Source: Dryococelus australis
Taxonomy: Eukaryota > Arthropoda > Insecta > Phasmatodea > Phasmatidae
NCBI GenBank assembly: GCA_029891345.1
Contig: CM056994.1
Span: 137,150,457-137,214,456 of the forward strand
Length of the DNA stretch: 64,000 nt
Reading direction: 5' to 3'
The notes below the pieces were generated by a model. That model had not been told where the DNA came from. It saw only the letters and a program-made list of their open reading frames with translations, and did no database searches. This document shows, one piece after another, positions 12,050 through 24,201 of this stretch (position 1 is its first letter; every line of letters begins with the position of its first letter). A program made the position numbers and the translations under genes.

Positions 12050-13365
12050 TTTACATACAATGGTGGAAACATAATTTACAAGATATGTAATTCTTTTTAT
12101 TGTTTAATTTTAAATGTCATTTTTTAAATAATCAACAAATAACGGGTTAAAATATGTGACACATCGCACCCTTCTTTTGCTTTAGGTTATTACCATCATT
12201 GCCCTTTGTCAGAAGTGACTTTCTTTTCACAGTGTGGTTTTTTGGAGTTTTGCAAACGTGAGACTTAGTTTTATAAGATGTGTCTGATCCATGCTGCAGA
12301 TTCAAGGTTGGAGTCCATTGCAGTGCAATTTTTACAACGTGGTGAATTATAGGAACAGGCCCTGACTCATTGCCTCCATGTAGAAAAGTGGGGGCACAAT
12401 ATTGTCATCGAAAGAAATTAGATTACATAGCAGTTAATAAGTAACTTCGAAATTATCACTTTTACAGTATCTCCAATAAATTAAAATGACGAGAGTGAAA
12501 TGAACACAATCGTGAGACCTATAGCAAAAACAAGCAAAAATTATTGGAGAAAAAACTAACTAAAATTGTATTAACACAAACTTACCAATAAGTGGCATGT
12601 AGGCCATCTTGTGCCGTGCATTTTTCGGAACTGAAAATTCAATGGCCTGAAAAAAAACATATAAACAATTATTACTGACACCAAGCAGACCAGAAACTCT
12701 TTTATTACTAATTATTATAATTATTAAAATATAAACTTATTAAAATACTCAAAATTAAATTAATTTAAATGCCTGCTTAAGTCTATAAGTATCACACTGA
12801 ATTAAAAATATAGGCAGCATATATTGGATAACCCTTCTTCTGATATACTAATTTCCTGCCTTTTATGCATCTTTCCACCATACTTAACATTAGCTTTGCT
12901 TGGCCCCGATTACTCTAAAACGTCTCTTTCTCTGTTATTTGTAACGTTGAATTATGGCGTTTTCTTTACAAAAATGTTATTTTCCAACTCCCAATCATCT
13001 GAAAAACTTTAATTTTCCAAACATTTGGTTGTATAACAAAGATCACCTTTCCATATATCCAATAAGCCTTCTGATAACGTATTATAGTTTTAAAACTACC
13101 CTTTCCCATGCAGAAAAAGAGTATGTGATATGCGCAGCATAGCAATGCATTTATCATACTATTTTGTGTTGTTAGCTGCACGTAACGATTGTCAAATAAT
13201 GTTTCTCGGTTATATGTGTAGCTGGCTACAAAAACTAGTTTGTAAAAAATGGTGTATAGCTAGTTTAACACCAGCGATGATGGACAATGGACTTAAAATA
13301 ATTAAAGAAACACCAGAAAAAAACACAGAAAACAAGCGTGAGAAAATGTGGACTCAAGTTGAGTT
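12050..13365. other. Intergenic AT-rich DNA, nothing supportable
   Basis: Only short open frames without recognisable domains are present. I see no RNA gene and no repeat with clear copies. Confidence 0.4.
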
Positions 13366-13369
13366 GAGA

Positions 13370-13614
13370 GATTTGGGCGGCTATTAACAACAAGGTCTTA
13401 AGAGCCGATGACGGTGAATTGAGGTGAGAATACAAAATCCCAGAATTCTAGGGCTGCAGAAACGGGAGACCCCCGAGAGAAGCCGCTGACTAGTGACATC
13501 GTCTGGCACGATTCTCATTTGCGAAAATCTGGGAGTGGCCCGACAGGGGATTGAACCTGGTTCGCCTCAGTGGAAGGCGAGCAGTGTAACCACTCAGTCA
13601 CCGTAGCCCTGCGG
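13370..13614 (-). mobile_element. tRNA-derived SINE
   Basis: On the minus strand, from about 13,612, the sequence has a tRNA-like head. An A-box-like TGACTGAGTGG is followed about 35 bases later by a B-box-like GGTTCAATCCC, which are internal RNA polymerase III promoter elements. A non-tRNA tail follows (about 13,535-13,370). The head has the size and order of a tRNA but lacks obviously pairing arms, so it is a SINE head rather than a functional tRNA gene. Confidence 0.6.
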
Positions 13615-14089
13615 GCTCGAGAATGAGCTAAGCATGCAATATAAAAACTGTAATATCATAGGTCAATACAGTAAACAACTTATGGCTTAGCTTATATTTA
13701 ATATTGCATTGTTATCCTCGTTATTTCAAGAACATTGATGAAAAATATATGTGTGATATGTAAATTATAATAGGGGCTTTTTCTTACAGACACAAAAAAA
13801 GGTCCCTGCACAAGAATTTTGGTTTCTGACCACAATACCAACACATTTGAATAAGTTACTATTCGGATGGAAGATTTACGACGCTTCCACGAAGCATCTT
13901 AAGGCAATTCAATTTGTGGGGTGCAAGACTATTTTATATTAACATTTACTACAGGTACTTAGAGTACAGCGAAAAAAAAAATCTATCAGTAGTGTGAGTG
14001 AGTTACTTCTGAAACAGGAAGTGCACATAGGGCCAAGTGCCCAATCTGTTAATTGTTTAATAGCACCTGGGTTATTTACCTGAATTAAT

Positions 14090-14222
14090 TACAGGTAATG
14101 GGTTAAATTTATTGAAAGATTTAAATGTTCTGAAAGGGTTTAATTCATTTAAGGGGTTAAATGTTTTGAAAGGGTTAAATTTATCGAAATGGCTCAAAGG
14201 GTTAAGAGTTGAAACGGTAGAT
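14090..14222. repeat. Degenerate 'GGGTTAAAT' tandem repeat
   Basis: gggttaaatttattgaaag, gggtttaattcatttaag, gggttaaatgttttgaaag and gggttaaatttatcgaaa follow one another at about 18-30-base spacing. Confidence 0.65.
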
Positions 14223-14344
14223 GTTGTCTCTTCAAAGTCTAGCGGACGACTGAGATCTGAGGGGTGGGAACAGCAGTATATATGGGCTTAACCCTTCTGT
14301 GATTGGCCGCTTGGCTCATGAAGGAAGAATGCACAAGGGCCATT

Positions 14345-14700
14345 TTAGATTTGACAGTTCGGAGTATGACGAGAGAATGAGCTCTTTGGCTGGGTGAGGG
14401 GAGGGAAGTGGAGTAGCAGTAGGGTAAGTCCATCGTGTTCTGTGTCTGGTGACGGAATGAGCTGTGATGTTGGGTGAGGGGATGTGAGGCGATCGGGAGC
14501 GGCAGAGCTCCATCCTGATCGGAGTATGACGAGGTAATGAGAGCTGTGCCTGGGTGAGGGGTGGGGAGGAGGTCGGGAGCAGCAGAGTTCCATCCTGGTC
14601 GCTGGCTGCCGAGGAACTGAGCTGTGATGTAGGACGAGGTGTAAGTCGATGTTGCTTCTCCGCTGTCCACTGTGCCACTGAGATCGGGATTGGCATAGGG
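14345..14700. repeat. GC-richer minisatellite, period ~85 bp, four diverged copies
   Basis: The motif series 'tgacga..taatgag', 'tgggtgagggg', 'gatcgggagc(g/a)gcagag' and 'tccatcctg' recurs about every 85 bases. The repeat keeps three long overlapping open frames on the minus strand, which I take as a by-product of repetition rather than genes. Confidence 0.7.
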
Positions 14701-14759
14701 CTTGCCTGGCCGAGGGGCGCTGGGCAGCTGAGCTCTGAGGTGAATGATTGAGGTTAAGG

Positions 14760-17700
14760 TGGTAGTGCAAGGACCATAAAAATTTGAATTTAGATCATTA
14801 CAAATGAAGCAATGAGTAAATACTAATGGAAGTTATGAGCAATTGAACAAATACAAATTACAAGCACCGAAAATGAAGTATATTCCGAGACATTAATTAC
14901 TAAGTACAGGCAACGAAAAACTAATTACCAATGAAATATTTTATATAATTAAAACAAGCACTGAGACAATTAAACAAATCAATCACAAATAACTAGACAT
15001 AAATTAAACAAATAATAAGTACCTTTATACTAAGTGAATTTTAACACTCTCCACCCGTAACTGAACAGAGAATGTATTTTATTTCCATTAGTTTTAAACC
15101 CTGACCAGCTAACCCGCTGGCCACGCGCCTAACAGCCCGAAATCCGATCGCCTGCGGGTTGCCCAACCAACCTGTGGTAGCCTGCCTGTAACTGTTGCAA
15201 ATGAAATACTGTGGTATGTTATTATGGACATTTACCAATTAAACGAAACAGTTTTGGTTCGAGCACCATCGGAGTTTATTAGAATTTACCACCTAATAAG
15301 TAATCAATTAATAAGAATTAAGAGTTTTTGCACACTAAGCACGAGACAATAACTGCTGAGTACTGAGTACACACACACACACACACAAAATGCACATCAG
15401 CACCTGCCTTTTCTCACTGGAGACTGAACTCAGATTGCATTTGTGATTAATTATATCCCAAAAGTCCCAACACTTGTTATTTTATTAAATTAATTTTCAG
15501 TATAAGTTGGAATAAAGAAATTTCCTTTGTGTTAACATGTAAATATATTTTAGTACCCCCGTATCACACAAGCATATTCCAGATAGGCAACAGCTCTCAT
15601 CTGTACTGCTATGTCGCGCGAGTATATGGTCGGACACCGCGACCCCCTTCACCACTTAAGTCTTGGACCACGGTATGCCTCAGTTCGCGCTATGCCATGG
15701 CCTGCTCGTTACATCACCAAGTTTAAATAATCATGTATAGTTCTTTCATTTACTGTACGAACGTGTAACTCAATTACCATTCATTTATTGCAATTCATAT
15801 GACCTGTTTGTTAAAGTTTTAAAACTAATAAAATAAATAAATTTACGAATAAAATCATCAATTACTGTTTAAACGTGTTCCTATTTAGTATAGCATTCAG
15901 TTTTGTGTAGTCGTATGTCTGATATTTTTTTAAATTTTACTATCATTTTACATGTTAAAAATATTGACACAATCAGATTTACTTTCAAGTAATTTTCCTT
16001 GGCAATTAATAACCATGAAAAAACTTATGCTGTTGTCCGCATTCGTGTGTTCGTGTGAATATGCATATGAGCGGGGGGGGGGGGGAGATATTTAAGTCTT
16101 TCTTTCACTCAATCATCTCACCTTCTTCAGAACCGCAATACATGGCATGCACCAGCTCCCGCGCCACATCACTGGATCAGGGTAGTTCATGCCCCTACCA
16201 CCATGAATGTTACTAGTCATCTCTCTCCCCCTCTCACTCATTCCCCTGCGCACATATAGCCTCCAGCCAAGATATAATGTAAAACTCTTCTCCCTAGACC
16301 AAAATATTAAAAATGTTTTACAGTTAAAAACCCATTTATTCGTTTTAAGTAAACTGCTACAACTCATGTTGGCATGACTATTTATTTTGTAAATGTTAGT
16401 GAAAATTGACGGCGCACGAGAGGAACACTAGTTACAAACCCGAAGAGCTAATGAACATAAAAAAAATGAAATTGATTAAAAAAAGGCTTACAATAATTTT
16501 GAATTCACCCAACTGGGAATAGTTGTTGTTATTAGTTCTAAAGTACAACAGTGAATACCACGGTTCAGATCAAAGGGAACGAAAATTCTAAGCAATGAAT
16601 AACTACACAAAGTAGTTTTGGTTAAATACTTGTTAAAGTTACTTATAATTTAATAGCACAATAATAAATGTAAACAGATTCCTAACCAATTTTTTACGTC
16701 TTACATAAAGAGCTAGAATAAATTACAAACCTATCCGAAGCAATTAACACCGCCGACTGTCCTATGACTTACTATTATGTATAACTTACAAAACTTACAG
16801 GCGACATTTTAACACAAGTTTCTTCACTGGGAAAAACATTACCAATACGTAATAAATCTTGTTTGTAGTACATATTTAATTACAGTTGTACATTTGAAAT
16901 GTAATACTCGTAACTTCTAGCTAGCTAACTGTAAGCAGGGAAATCTGTAACCGTCCATGCCTCAAACAGTCCCGGCTCTAAACTGAGGGTGGAGACGCTA
17001 TTTGTTCTTTGGCATCGCGCTACACATCCGACAAGCCCTCACCCAGCACGAGCATCTCAGAAGGCAATGAGACCTATTTGAATGTTCGCTACATATCACT
17101 TCTGTCGCACGCACACACATACACGACACAAACATAACTTTATTTCCACGCATATACCTTTATAAAAGTTAACACTTTAAAGGTTATTGCACATGCATAA
17201 TAAAAAATTTTAAATGTAAAAAAAAATTGATTGAAAAAATTTATGTTCATTTTATTTTTGTAGTATTTCAACTTGCTAGAAAGTGAAGTTTACTAATTTA
17301 AAAAATGGCGTATTAAAATTCTATGTTAAAAAAAATTCAGTCTCTGTAATAGTAAGTTCCATTTCATTCCAAAACGAATGTACACAACTCTTTTGCACAT
17401 ACCGTACCATCCAATTGCAAAACTTTACAAGCAAAACTAAATTCTTGACAAATATATTAATGAATACACTATTAAATTGCTTTTTATAATGTTATACAAT
17501 CTTATTTATTAGTTTGAAAAATTAATGAGTGAATATTCACACAAGTTCTATTTAGTTATAGTCATTTTTTATTTTATGCCTTTCAAAAATACAACACTCA
17601 TTACAATTATTTGCCCCCTCATGTTTGAAAACTCCCGATTTATAAGACTGGCCAAAAGACTATTCAATCGTGTTATGACAGTAAAGTAATTATTTTATAT

Positions 17701-17900
17701 CTTATTATTTAACTAAATACTGTTTCACATATTCCTGCTATGCCTTTAACTCTGCAAGGTTAAGAATCTGGCTAATATAGGGAAATTTCAACTAGAGATC
17801 TGCCAAGTGCGTGAAATAAGGACAATTCAAGGGGCGTATCTGCCATTTTTAAATCATGTTACTATATAAGGAGGATATGATTAAAATTTTTTTAAGTCTA
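14760..17900. other. Intergenic DNA with minor simple repeats
   Basis: It contains a (CA)n run at 15,369-15,387 and a G run at 16,074-16,085. No frame in this 3-kb stretch shows a domain I recognise. Confidence 0.5.
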
Positions 17901-17910
17901 AGACTAGCAG

Positions 17911-18125
17911 TCGTTGAGGTAACTTCGTGTAGCTGTAAGGCATCGATCTCCATTAATAAGGTTTATCTTAGCAACATATTTTGAAAGTGCGTGCGTACGT
18001 GAACTTTACCCTCACCGAGATCATCAACAATCGTCGGGCTCACCTCGTGGAACTGCAAGCCATCGATCAACATTAAAAAGTTTTTCACAACATCATAATT
18101 TAAAAGTATCTGCATGCTTCAACAA
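17911..18125. repeat. Diverged two-copy tandem repeat, period ~122 bp
   Basis: gaggtaacttcgtgtagctg...ggcatcgatctccattaa near 17,916 is echoed by ctcacctcgtggaactgcaa...gccatcgatcaacattaa near 18,040. Confidence 0.5.
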
Positions 18126-18223
18126 TTCAGAGATCATCGACAGCAGCAGCATTCACAGAAGTTATCCAGTTTCGAGACAACAGCAGTAGCGAGAGTGTCT
18201 TTGTCAAACACCTCAAGGTTAGA

Positions 18224-18627
18224 ATGTATAACAAGCAATGTCATGACCATTGTGATGAATATTGGGTAAGTGTATTTAATGTTATTTTGGCTTTCGGACA
18301 TTCGACAACGCTGCTAAGCCTCGACATTCATTTCCATTTATATTTTTAATCGGCCCACACGAAATACAACTCGTTTACCCTTTCCTTTCCGAAAAACTAA
18401 GGGCAGATTAGGGTATTATCTCGTATAAGCAGTGTGAAGATTGTCCCTACGGTATATCAGTCTTCACCAATGATGGTAATTAACAACACTTCAGGGGAAA
18501 CTGCATAATGCATAGGATGGAACAAATTCTTCAACTCGTTAACAACGCTCCAATCAACGTTCCTGAAATCGGGTCAGATTCTGGAATCGAAGCAGTCGGC
18601 TTGGAGGCATCAACAGAGATACATTAA
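18224..18627 (+). other. Possible two-exon micro-gene, unrecognised
   Basis: An ATG at 18,224 opens 14 codons (MYNKQCHDHCDEYW) that end exactly at a strong donor-like GGgtaagtg (GT at 18,266). A second short frame, 18,508-18,627 (39 codons, starting MHRMEQILQLVNNAPINVPE), lies just after an acceptor-like acttcag near 18,494. Straight joining at that acceptor reads into a stop before the second ATG. The two parts are therefore either separate or mutated. It lies directly upstream of the small-gene cluster. No homology is recognised. Confidence 0.2.
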
Positions 18628-19556
18628 ACAAGAAGAATGAAGTGCTAAAGTATCCCTCAAGGAGGTTTTATATATAAGAAAAGTGTTCAAATATCCTCAA
18701 GGAAAATTTAAGTATTATTCGTTTGTGTGACTATGTACTACAAACTATAAATTGATGTTTTAAAAAGACTAGGTCTTCACTATAATTGCTATTTATATTC
18801 TGTTGCATGCAAGGGTTTGAAAACCATTAAAATAATTAATTTATAGTAAAAGATATCACTATATCGCATTCTAATGATGACGACACTAAAGTTTTAAGTT
18901 TCAAAACACCTCAACTGTTGTATGACTTAAGTCCAGATATTGTTCAAAACCCTCCTAACGACCTGCCCTTTCCCCTTATAATAACTTTGTCAACTAAAAT
19001 ATTCCTTTGGGAACTAACAGGACCATTTAAAATTAAATTACCTCAGGTTAAGTACTGTGTATGCAGCAGCTCATTTGCATCCTAGATTACCAAACATCAT
19101 TCGGTGTCAGCATCTTATAAATGTGTTATATGATCTGTTTTCTTTTTAATATTTCAAAGTGGGTGGGGGGCTGCTTTTGTAGATTAGACATAAACCTGCT
19201 ACCACCCTTCAGGACAATGTTAATCTACAGAGTTGGGACTTAGTTATACAGTCATAGGTACACACCAATTTTTGTATGCCATTTTCTTTCAGGTATTGGT
19301 ATATTTACCTATAATTGAGTTAGATAACGTGTAAAAATATCGAAGTAAATACAACTGAAAGATTACAGCTGTCCTGTCAAAAAGCTACATCAAATGCATG
19401 GCTAGATATCACTATCCTTCTCAGCAGGAACATTTCTTAACTAATGTTGCAATGGTCTTCACTGGGGTGAAAAGGAGAAGGATGGGCCACCAATCAATAA
19501 TCTAATACTTCAGAGATTGGTACATCCTGTGGTGGGGAGAGAGGAGGGACCTGAGG

Positions 19557-19592
19557 TATAAATACAGGATCAACTCGGGATCTTACTTCAGT
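19557..19592 (+). promoter_or_regulatory. TATA box plus TCAGT initiator (copy 1)
   Basis: TATAAATA at 19,557-19,564 and TCAGTT beginning at 19,588 are 31 bases apart, start to start. An ATG follows at 19,599. TCAGT matches the arthropod initiator consensus. Confidence 0.65.
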
Positions 19593-19598
19593 TTAGTT

Positions 19599-20009
19599 AT
19601 GGCATCACAATGGAGAAGTTGAACATGTCAGGCAAGTACGATAGTGTAATTCGGGGTTACAAGTAAATGTGGTTACAGGATGAAAACAATAGACTATGGC
19701 AAATACAGCTCTGAAATGGAGAAGAACCCTGGACATTTCAAAAATCAATCCAGCAAACATACTTATGAAAAACGAGACTTACATGATGAAAACGACTGTC
19801 CAGAGTTTAATATGCGGCCTGATAATGAAATGCCATATTCTCCAAATAAATTAAGGTTTATTGCTCGAGGCGAACAAATAACAAATTATCTAGGAGAGAC
19901 GTTTATGACAGTTCTACAATGTGGACTGAAACATGTAATAGTAAGGAACAAATCACCCAAATCCATGGGGACAATCAAAGCAATGCATGTGCCTGCAGTT
20001 TCGACTTAA
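19599..20009 (+). pseudogene. Broken small Polinton-type gene (relic 1)
   Basis: The ATG at 19,599 lies 11 bases after the TCAGT initiator. Its frame is interrupted by TGA at 19,620 and TAA at 19,647, then stays open from 19,680 to 20,009 (charged, no recognised domain). In the +1 frame, MEKLNMSGKYDSVIRGY from 19,610 resembles the N-terminal pattern FN..(D/K)Y....GY of the small genes at 21,408 and 42,510. At least one frameshift therefore lies early. Function unknown. Confidence 0.35.
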
Positions 20010-20855
20010 CCAAGATGTCAGTGAGTAATTAGTAATCCATTATGGACACTAGTGCCCTGATTGCGAACTTCACACATAGCAAGATTCGGTTCGCTCAGAA
20101 GCAATTTTGCCATTGCGTAGCACACTTGGAAGCAAGCTGAGTATGAACATCTTTTGCTTCGCTATCGTACAGCAAATGTCGGCGTTTGATGACGTCGTAG
20201 CGGTGGAAAATGCAAGATGTGAGTACAAACCTGCGTTTTGTGTGGCCAACATTGAAACTGTGGTGCCCTATTCACCACGAGTTCGACTGTCCGTGGAGAT
20301 ATGATAATAAACACTGCACATAATTTACTTTAAGTTAATTGATCAAGAAATAAATGTAATACACTCTAATATGTTGTAAAACACTTTGAATTACTCTCAA
20401 GATACATATTTATGTAGTTGCAGCAGTCTATGTGGGTTATTGTGGGGTGCTCGCTACGGTAGCACGTGCTTATTTTCTCACTCAACAGATGCCGTGTAGG
20501 TGTTTACTTTTCTGACCAACAGATGTCGCGCTCGGTAAGCTGTAAGCTTACAAACAATAAATTTACATATTGTTAACGGTATTGTAGCACACGTTATTCA
20601 AAGTGCCTTTTTTCAATTAAATCTATCATTTTAGGTAGATACTTACGTCCGCCTGGACAAAATTACAAAATAAATTAACATCACGATTTTTGTGTATTCG
20701 TTTGTTCTATGACGTCAGAGATTTTCGATATACATCGAAGTTGAACAAAACGCGTACTGCATTGCTGTTCGTAAGCACTACATTAGTTTTGTGTTTCGTT
20801 GTGCCTCCAAAGAATAACGACTGCTATCGGAGAGTTCGCAATCAGGGCCCAGGGC

Positions 20856-20890
20856 TATATAAGGCATGTGGAAGATGACAGAGCTTCAGT
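20856..20890 (+). promoter_or_regulatory. TATA box plus TCAGT initiator (copy 2)
   Basis: TATATAAG at 20,856-20,863 and TCAGT at 20,886-20,890 are spaced 30 bases, start to start. The ATG is at 20,895. Confidence 0.65.
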
Positions 20891-20894
20891 TACA

Positions 20895-21040
20895 ATGGAT
20901 GGATTCGACCCAACAGTCAGTACATGAGTGTTACTCCATATTATCAGAAAGGTGTTATTCCGAGTAGAGGAAAATACTCGATTAAAAATTCAAATGTGCA
21001 GTGGGGACTAGCATGGAAGCTTCTCATTAATTAATCCGAC
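20895..21040 (+). pseudogene. Broken small Polinton-type gene (relic 2)
   Basis: From the ATG (MDGFDPTVST) a stop follows after ten codons. Beyond it the same frame reads IIRKVLFRVEEN..LKIQMCSGD. This pattern parallels YRRVVLKPEFSCEQVQLCDG in the small gene at 43,058 of the intact-order Polinton. The resemblance is short and seen by eye only. Confidence 0.35.
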
Positions 21041-21371
21041 TTATACATTGCAAAGTCCTGGATGTTTGTTAAGGTTACCACTGTGCTCTGTATAATTTCA
21101 ATCCTGGTAGCAAATTGCCCTACAGTGTGAATGAACTAGATTGGTAGACTTAAGGAAAACTCATCACGAAACATATTTCATATAAGCAAATTAAATACAT
21201 AATGCAAAATAACTTTTACAATATTCCTGTAGTTTGGAATGAAAAATGTGACAACAAGGATCATGTTACTCACATCTATAATAAAAACCAGCATTTACTC
21301 TCTCCCTGTGGTATGTGGGAATGTAAAGTATTCCGAAACAAGAGGTTGTGTATCCAAGATGGTAGCCAGCC

Positions 21372-21406
21372 TATATAAAGAAAGAGGGAGCTGATGGAGC
21401 TTCAGT
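21372..21406 (+). promoter_or_regulatory. TATA box plus TCAGT initiator (copy 3)
   Basis: TATATAAA at 21,372-21,379 and TCAGT at 21,402-21,406 are again 30 bases apart. The ATG at 21,408 begins one base after the initiator, giving an extremely short leader. Confidence 0.65.
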
Positions 21407-21407
21407 C

Positions 21408-21698
21408 ATGGCAAGTGTGTTCAACCCTACGGACTCTTACGAGATCCTGCAAGTAGGATATATAACATTCTTCTTTAAACCTTATGACAGCAATTTTCAA
21501 GTTCAAGTATGAAATTGGTGCTACACCTTCGATTCTAGCCTGGGCATCAGATTTGGTGAGGGTATGGCATGTAATGATTTTGCTGTGAGGTATCTCTGTC
21601 CGAACTGTGAATTGCTTTGGGCGTTAGAAGACTTAATGCTATCTATCCTTAGCAAAGACATAGAAGAAGATAAGGGAAGTAGAGTAATCAGCTATTAA
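21408..21698 (+). pseudogene. Broken small Polinton-type gene (relic 3)
   Basis: MASVFNPTDSYEILQVGY followed by FFFKPYDS lines up with the start of the 42,510 gene (FNRLNADKY...IGYRRIYFKP). An in-frame TGA interrupts after about 33 codons, then the frame continues with a Cys-containing stretch (RYLCPNCELLW) to a stop near 21,700. This is the best preserved member of the 19.5-22.9 kb cluster. Downstream, 21,700-22,150 contains further fragments including GGWIVTSYCVEN, which resembles the C-terminal W...C pattern of the family. Confidence 0.4.
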
Positions 21699-22439
21699 CT
21701 CACTTACTATAGAGTGGAGTCACTATTCATCGGAAAGAGCCTAGCGACAGTGATATTCACAACTTTACCTTTGAACAAGGCAGTCCGACATTTCCGTCTA
21801 AGTGGAACACTTATTCGTGTGAAGTGGCTAATCCAGAATGAAGTTCCAACCAAATGCCAAGTACTCTTTTGTCGAACATGGGTTGTATTCAGTACGGTAT
21901 GAATTACTGTGTTCACATCTCACATATAAGGAAATTTGTGAGTCTGATATTCTTTTTAAATGTGCATACTGGCATGGTTGCATTCTAAACATTAATAAAC
22001 CATGTATATTTGAATCTAATGTAACTGAATATGGCTGTACAAATTGTCCTGATATGAGTGTAGGCTATGCACGAGTAAGAAAAAACTTAGCTTTAAAACT
22101 GACGGTGGATGGATTGTTACATCTTATTGTGTTGAAAATGAAAGTTTGAAACATGTTATTTACGAATCCAGAGCATGCTATGCCATTTCAGTTTTTTGAA
22201 GAACGTGGTAGATATGCTTTTACTTGCTTATAACGGGATTGGGTACTTATTAGGCGATGGTGTGTCTTGTTCAAATATTATGTGCATCAAATAGTGAAAT
22301 TAGGTAAATTAAAGTTTAATTCACAGTAATTGTTAGGTATACAATGGTAGAGGAGGTCACAAATCTATCTGTTAAACCAATATTATAAGTTGTTACTTAA
22401 GGAATACTCTATGTCGAGCATTGGATCTCATACCGTAAA

Positions 22440-22860
22440 CATGTCTTTCTTCTATCCTGCGAATCCTTTCGTCAGTGTCAAGACAGAAAGGTCTAAATTT
22501 CCTTACTCACTTTCGACTAATGGACTTTTGAGAAAATTCACATAGAGTTGTGACGATTTCTCCCACTTCACAGTTATAAATTTTCCATTGGGGAAGAAAA
22601 GAGTCATGAGTTGATTCAATGTTCCGACAGTGGTAATATTTCCGGTATTTTATATGACAGGATTCACTTCCCTACCTGCGGGTGTTGATGATGTTCATTC
22701 CCATTACTTGGATACATTTCCAGATTTAACCAAAAGTGTCAGTCTACATTCGCCTCAATGCCTGTACTTAAACTGATACTGAGGGAAGTAAGTCAGGACA
22801 TAAGAAACATGTACTTCTTGAATCTAGTCGTCAAGGAAAGGATCTAGAACCAATTTTAAG
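22440..22860 (+). pseudogene. Unrecognised broken frame in the small-gene cluster
   Basis: An ATG at 22,440 opens MSFFYPANPFVSVKTE..., interrupted by a stop after about 36 codons. Fragments continue to 22,860. There is no clear TATA/TCAGT pair in front and no domain recognised. It is listed because it continues the run of short frames on the same strand. Confidence 0.2.
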
Positions 22861-22984
22861 AAAATGTATGAAATTGTTATTTAGTGAGTTGTCCACACAC
22901 TATAATGTCTTAAAATGGTTTAGTGACTTGACAATCACCCTATACTTTTTTTTTGCACTCTCAATGCTTGATAGTTGAAGTGTT

Positions 22985-23065
22985 ATGTCAATGTGTAATT
23001 GTGATCCACCTTGTACTCTCAAGTGTTATGTACTCTGTGATGCAGCCTGTACATGCTTTAACTGA
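22985..23065 (+). CDS. 26-residue Cys-rich peptide frame
   Basis: An ATG-to-TGA frame of 26 codons has seven Cys at residues 4, 6, 10, 14, 18, 22 and 24 (starting MSMCNCDPPC). The near four-residue spacing recalls small metal-binding or disulfide-rich peptides, but the frame is short enough to be chance. A second Cys-rich frame lies 10 bases downstream. AATAAA at 23,275 could serve as a shared polyadenylation signal. Confidence 0.25.
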   Translation: MSMCNCDPPCTLKCYVLCDAACTCFN

Positions 23066-23075
23066 CACAAATGAA

Positions 23076-23150
23076 ATGTTTAACTGTGTATGTCATGTAG
23101 TCGCAAAGTGTAATTGTGGTACACCCTGTTCTTTTTCACTTAATGTTTAA
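23076..23150 (+). CDS. 24-residue Cys-rich peptide frame
   Basis: An ATG-to-TAA frame of 24 codons has Cys at 4, 6, 12, 14 and 18. It includes CNCGTPC, parallel to CNCDPPC in the frame just upstream. The shared motif in a different reading frame suggests a small tandem duplication. Function unknown. Confidence 0.22.
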   Translation: MFNCVCHVVAKCNCGTPCSFSLNV

Positions 23151-23274
23151 TTTCTTATGTGTAATGTCTACTTATCTGTAAGTCTAACCAAAATGTCTTG
23201 TAATGATTAGTATACTCCTTTGAATCGTTTGAAACTATTTCAGGGTTTTATTGACTACTGCATATATCCCTAAC

Positions 23275-23280
23275 AATAAA
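23275..23280 (+). promoter_or_regulatory. Possible polyadenylation signal AATAAA
   Basis: It lies about 125 bases after the last short frame of the cluster and on the same strand. The remaining 23,280-24,200 is AT-rich without a supportable gene. Confidence 0.3.
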
Positions 23281-24201
23281 TGCAGATTTTTAACCTGAAA
23301 GTGTTTGTAACACTTGTTTGTAAGACGTGATTTTAAGAAACAAAATTATTATATGGTGTTCCATTCCAAATAATTGGAAATTGTAAACAAGATTAATACT
23401 TGTATTTTGCTTGTTACATCAAGCGAACTCACCATGACATAGAGTTTCATTAACAAAGACCCAATGCATTTACAATGATAGCTGATTCATTTAAAAATAA
23501 TATTAAATCAGTGACAAAACTTAGCGAGAATAGTTGACATACAAGACTTAAAGTTTTCATATATTGAGATGATTTTCATTCAAAATCAGTGGATTTATCT
23601 TCACAATAAAATTACACGAAAAAATAACAATCATAAAAAAGTGTAACAACTTCATAAAGTTTAAAGCTATAAAAATTATGTCCCAATAAAATATATGAAT
23701 ATTAGACAACAGACCACAGCATGCAATTACATCAGGATGGACCTCTTAAATCACTCCCGGCTTAAAAGAAAATGTTAAATTTATTAAATTTGGTATGCTG
23801 AGTATAACAACGTGCCTGAGTTTAATGGACTCTGCATCAACAACACAGTTCTTTATGTTTTAAGGGAAATACTATAAGTATCACATACCCAGGCTTGTGA
23901 TTTCATAAAACAACTAAGAACCGGAAATTAGCGATAGTGTTAACAGAAATAGATCATCATTAGTGTAAAGTTATGTGAAATAATAATAATAATGCTTATT
24001 AGTAAAAAATGCAGTACTTGGTTCCAGAGCTTTACGTACTTTTTTCAAATGTTTTATTTTGAGTATTAAATATTTCTTAATGGAAATTTGTTAAATAGTT
24101 ATATTTAATAAGCTTTAAGACTTCTATCGCGAATTTTAAGGTTTTGTCAATATCTATTTTTGTGTCATTTATAATGTTTAATGATTTAATGGCGAGATTA
24201 C

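Noticed and set aside
14239-14770. Three long overlapping minus-strand frames
   Set aside because: They follow the ~85-bp minisatellite and are Ser/Pro/His-rich in all frames, as expected of a repeat.
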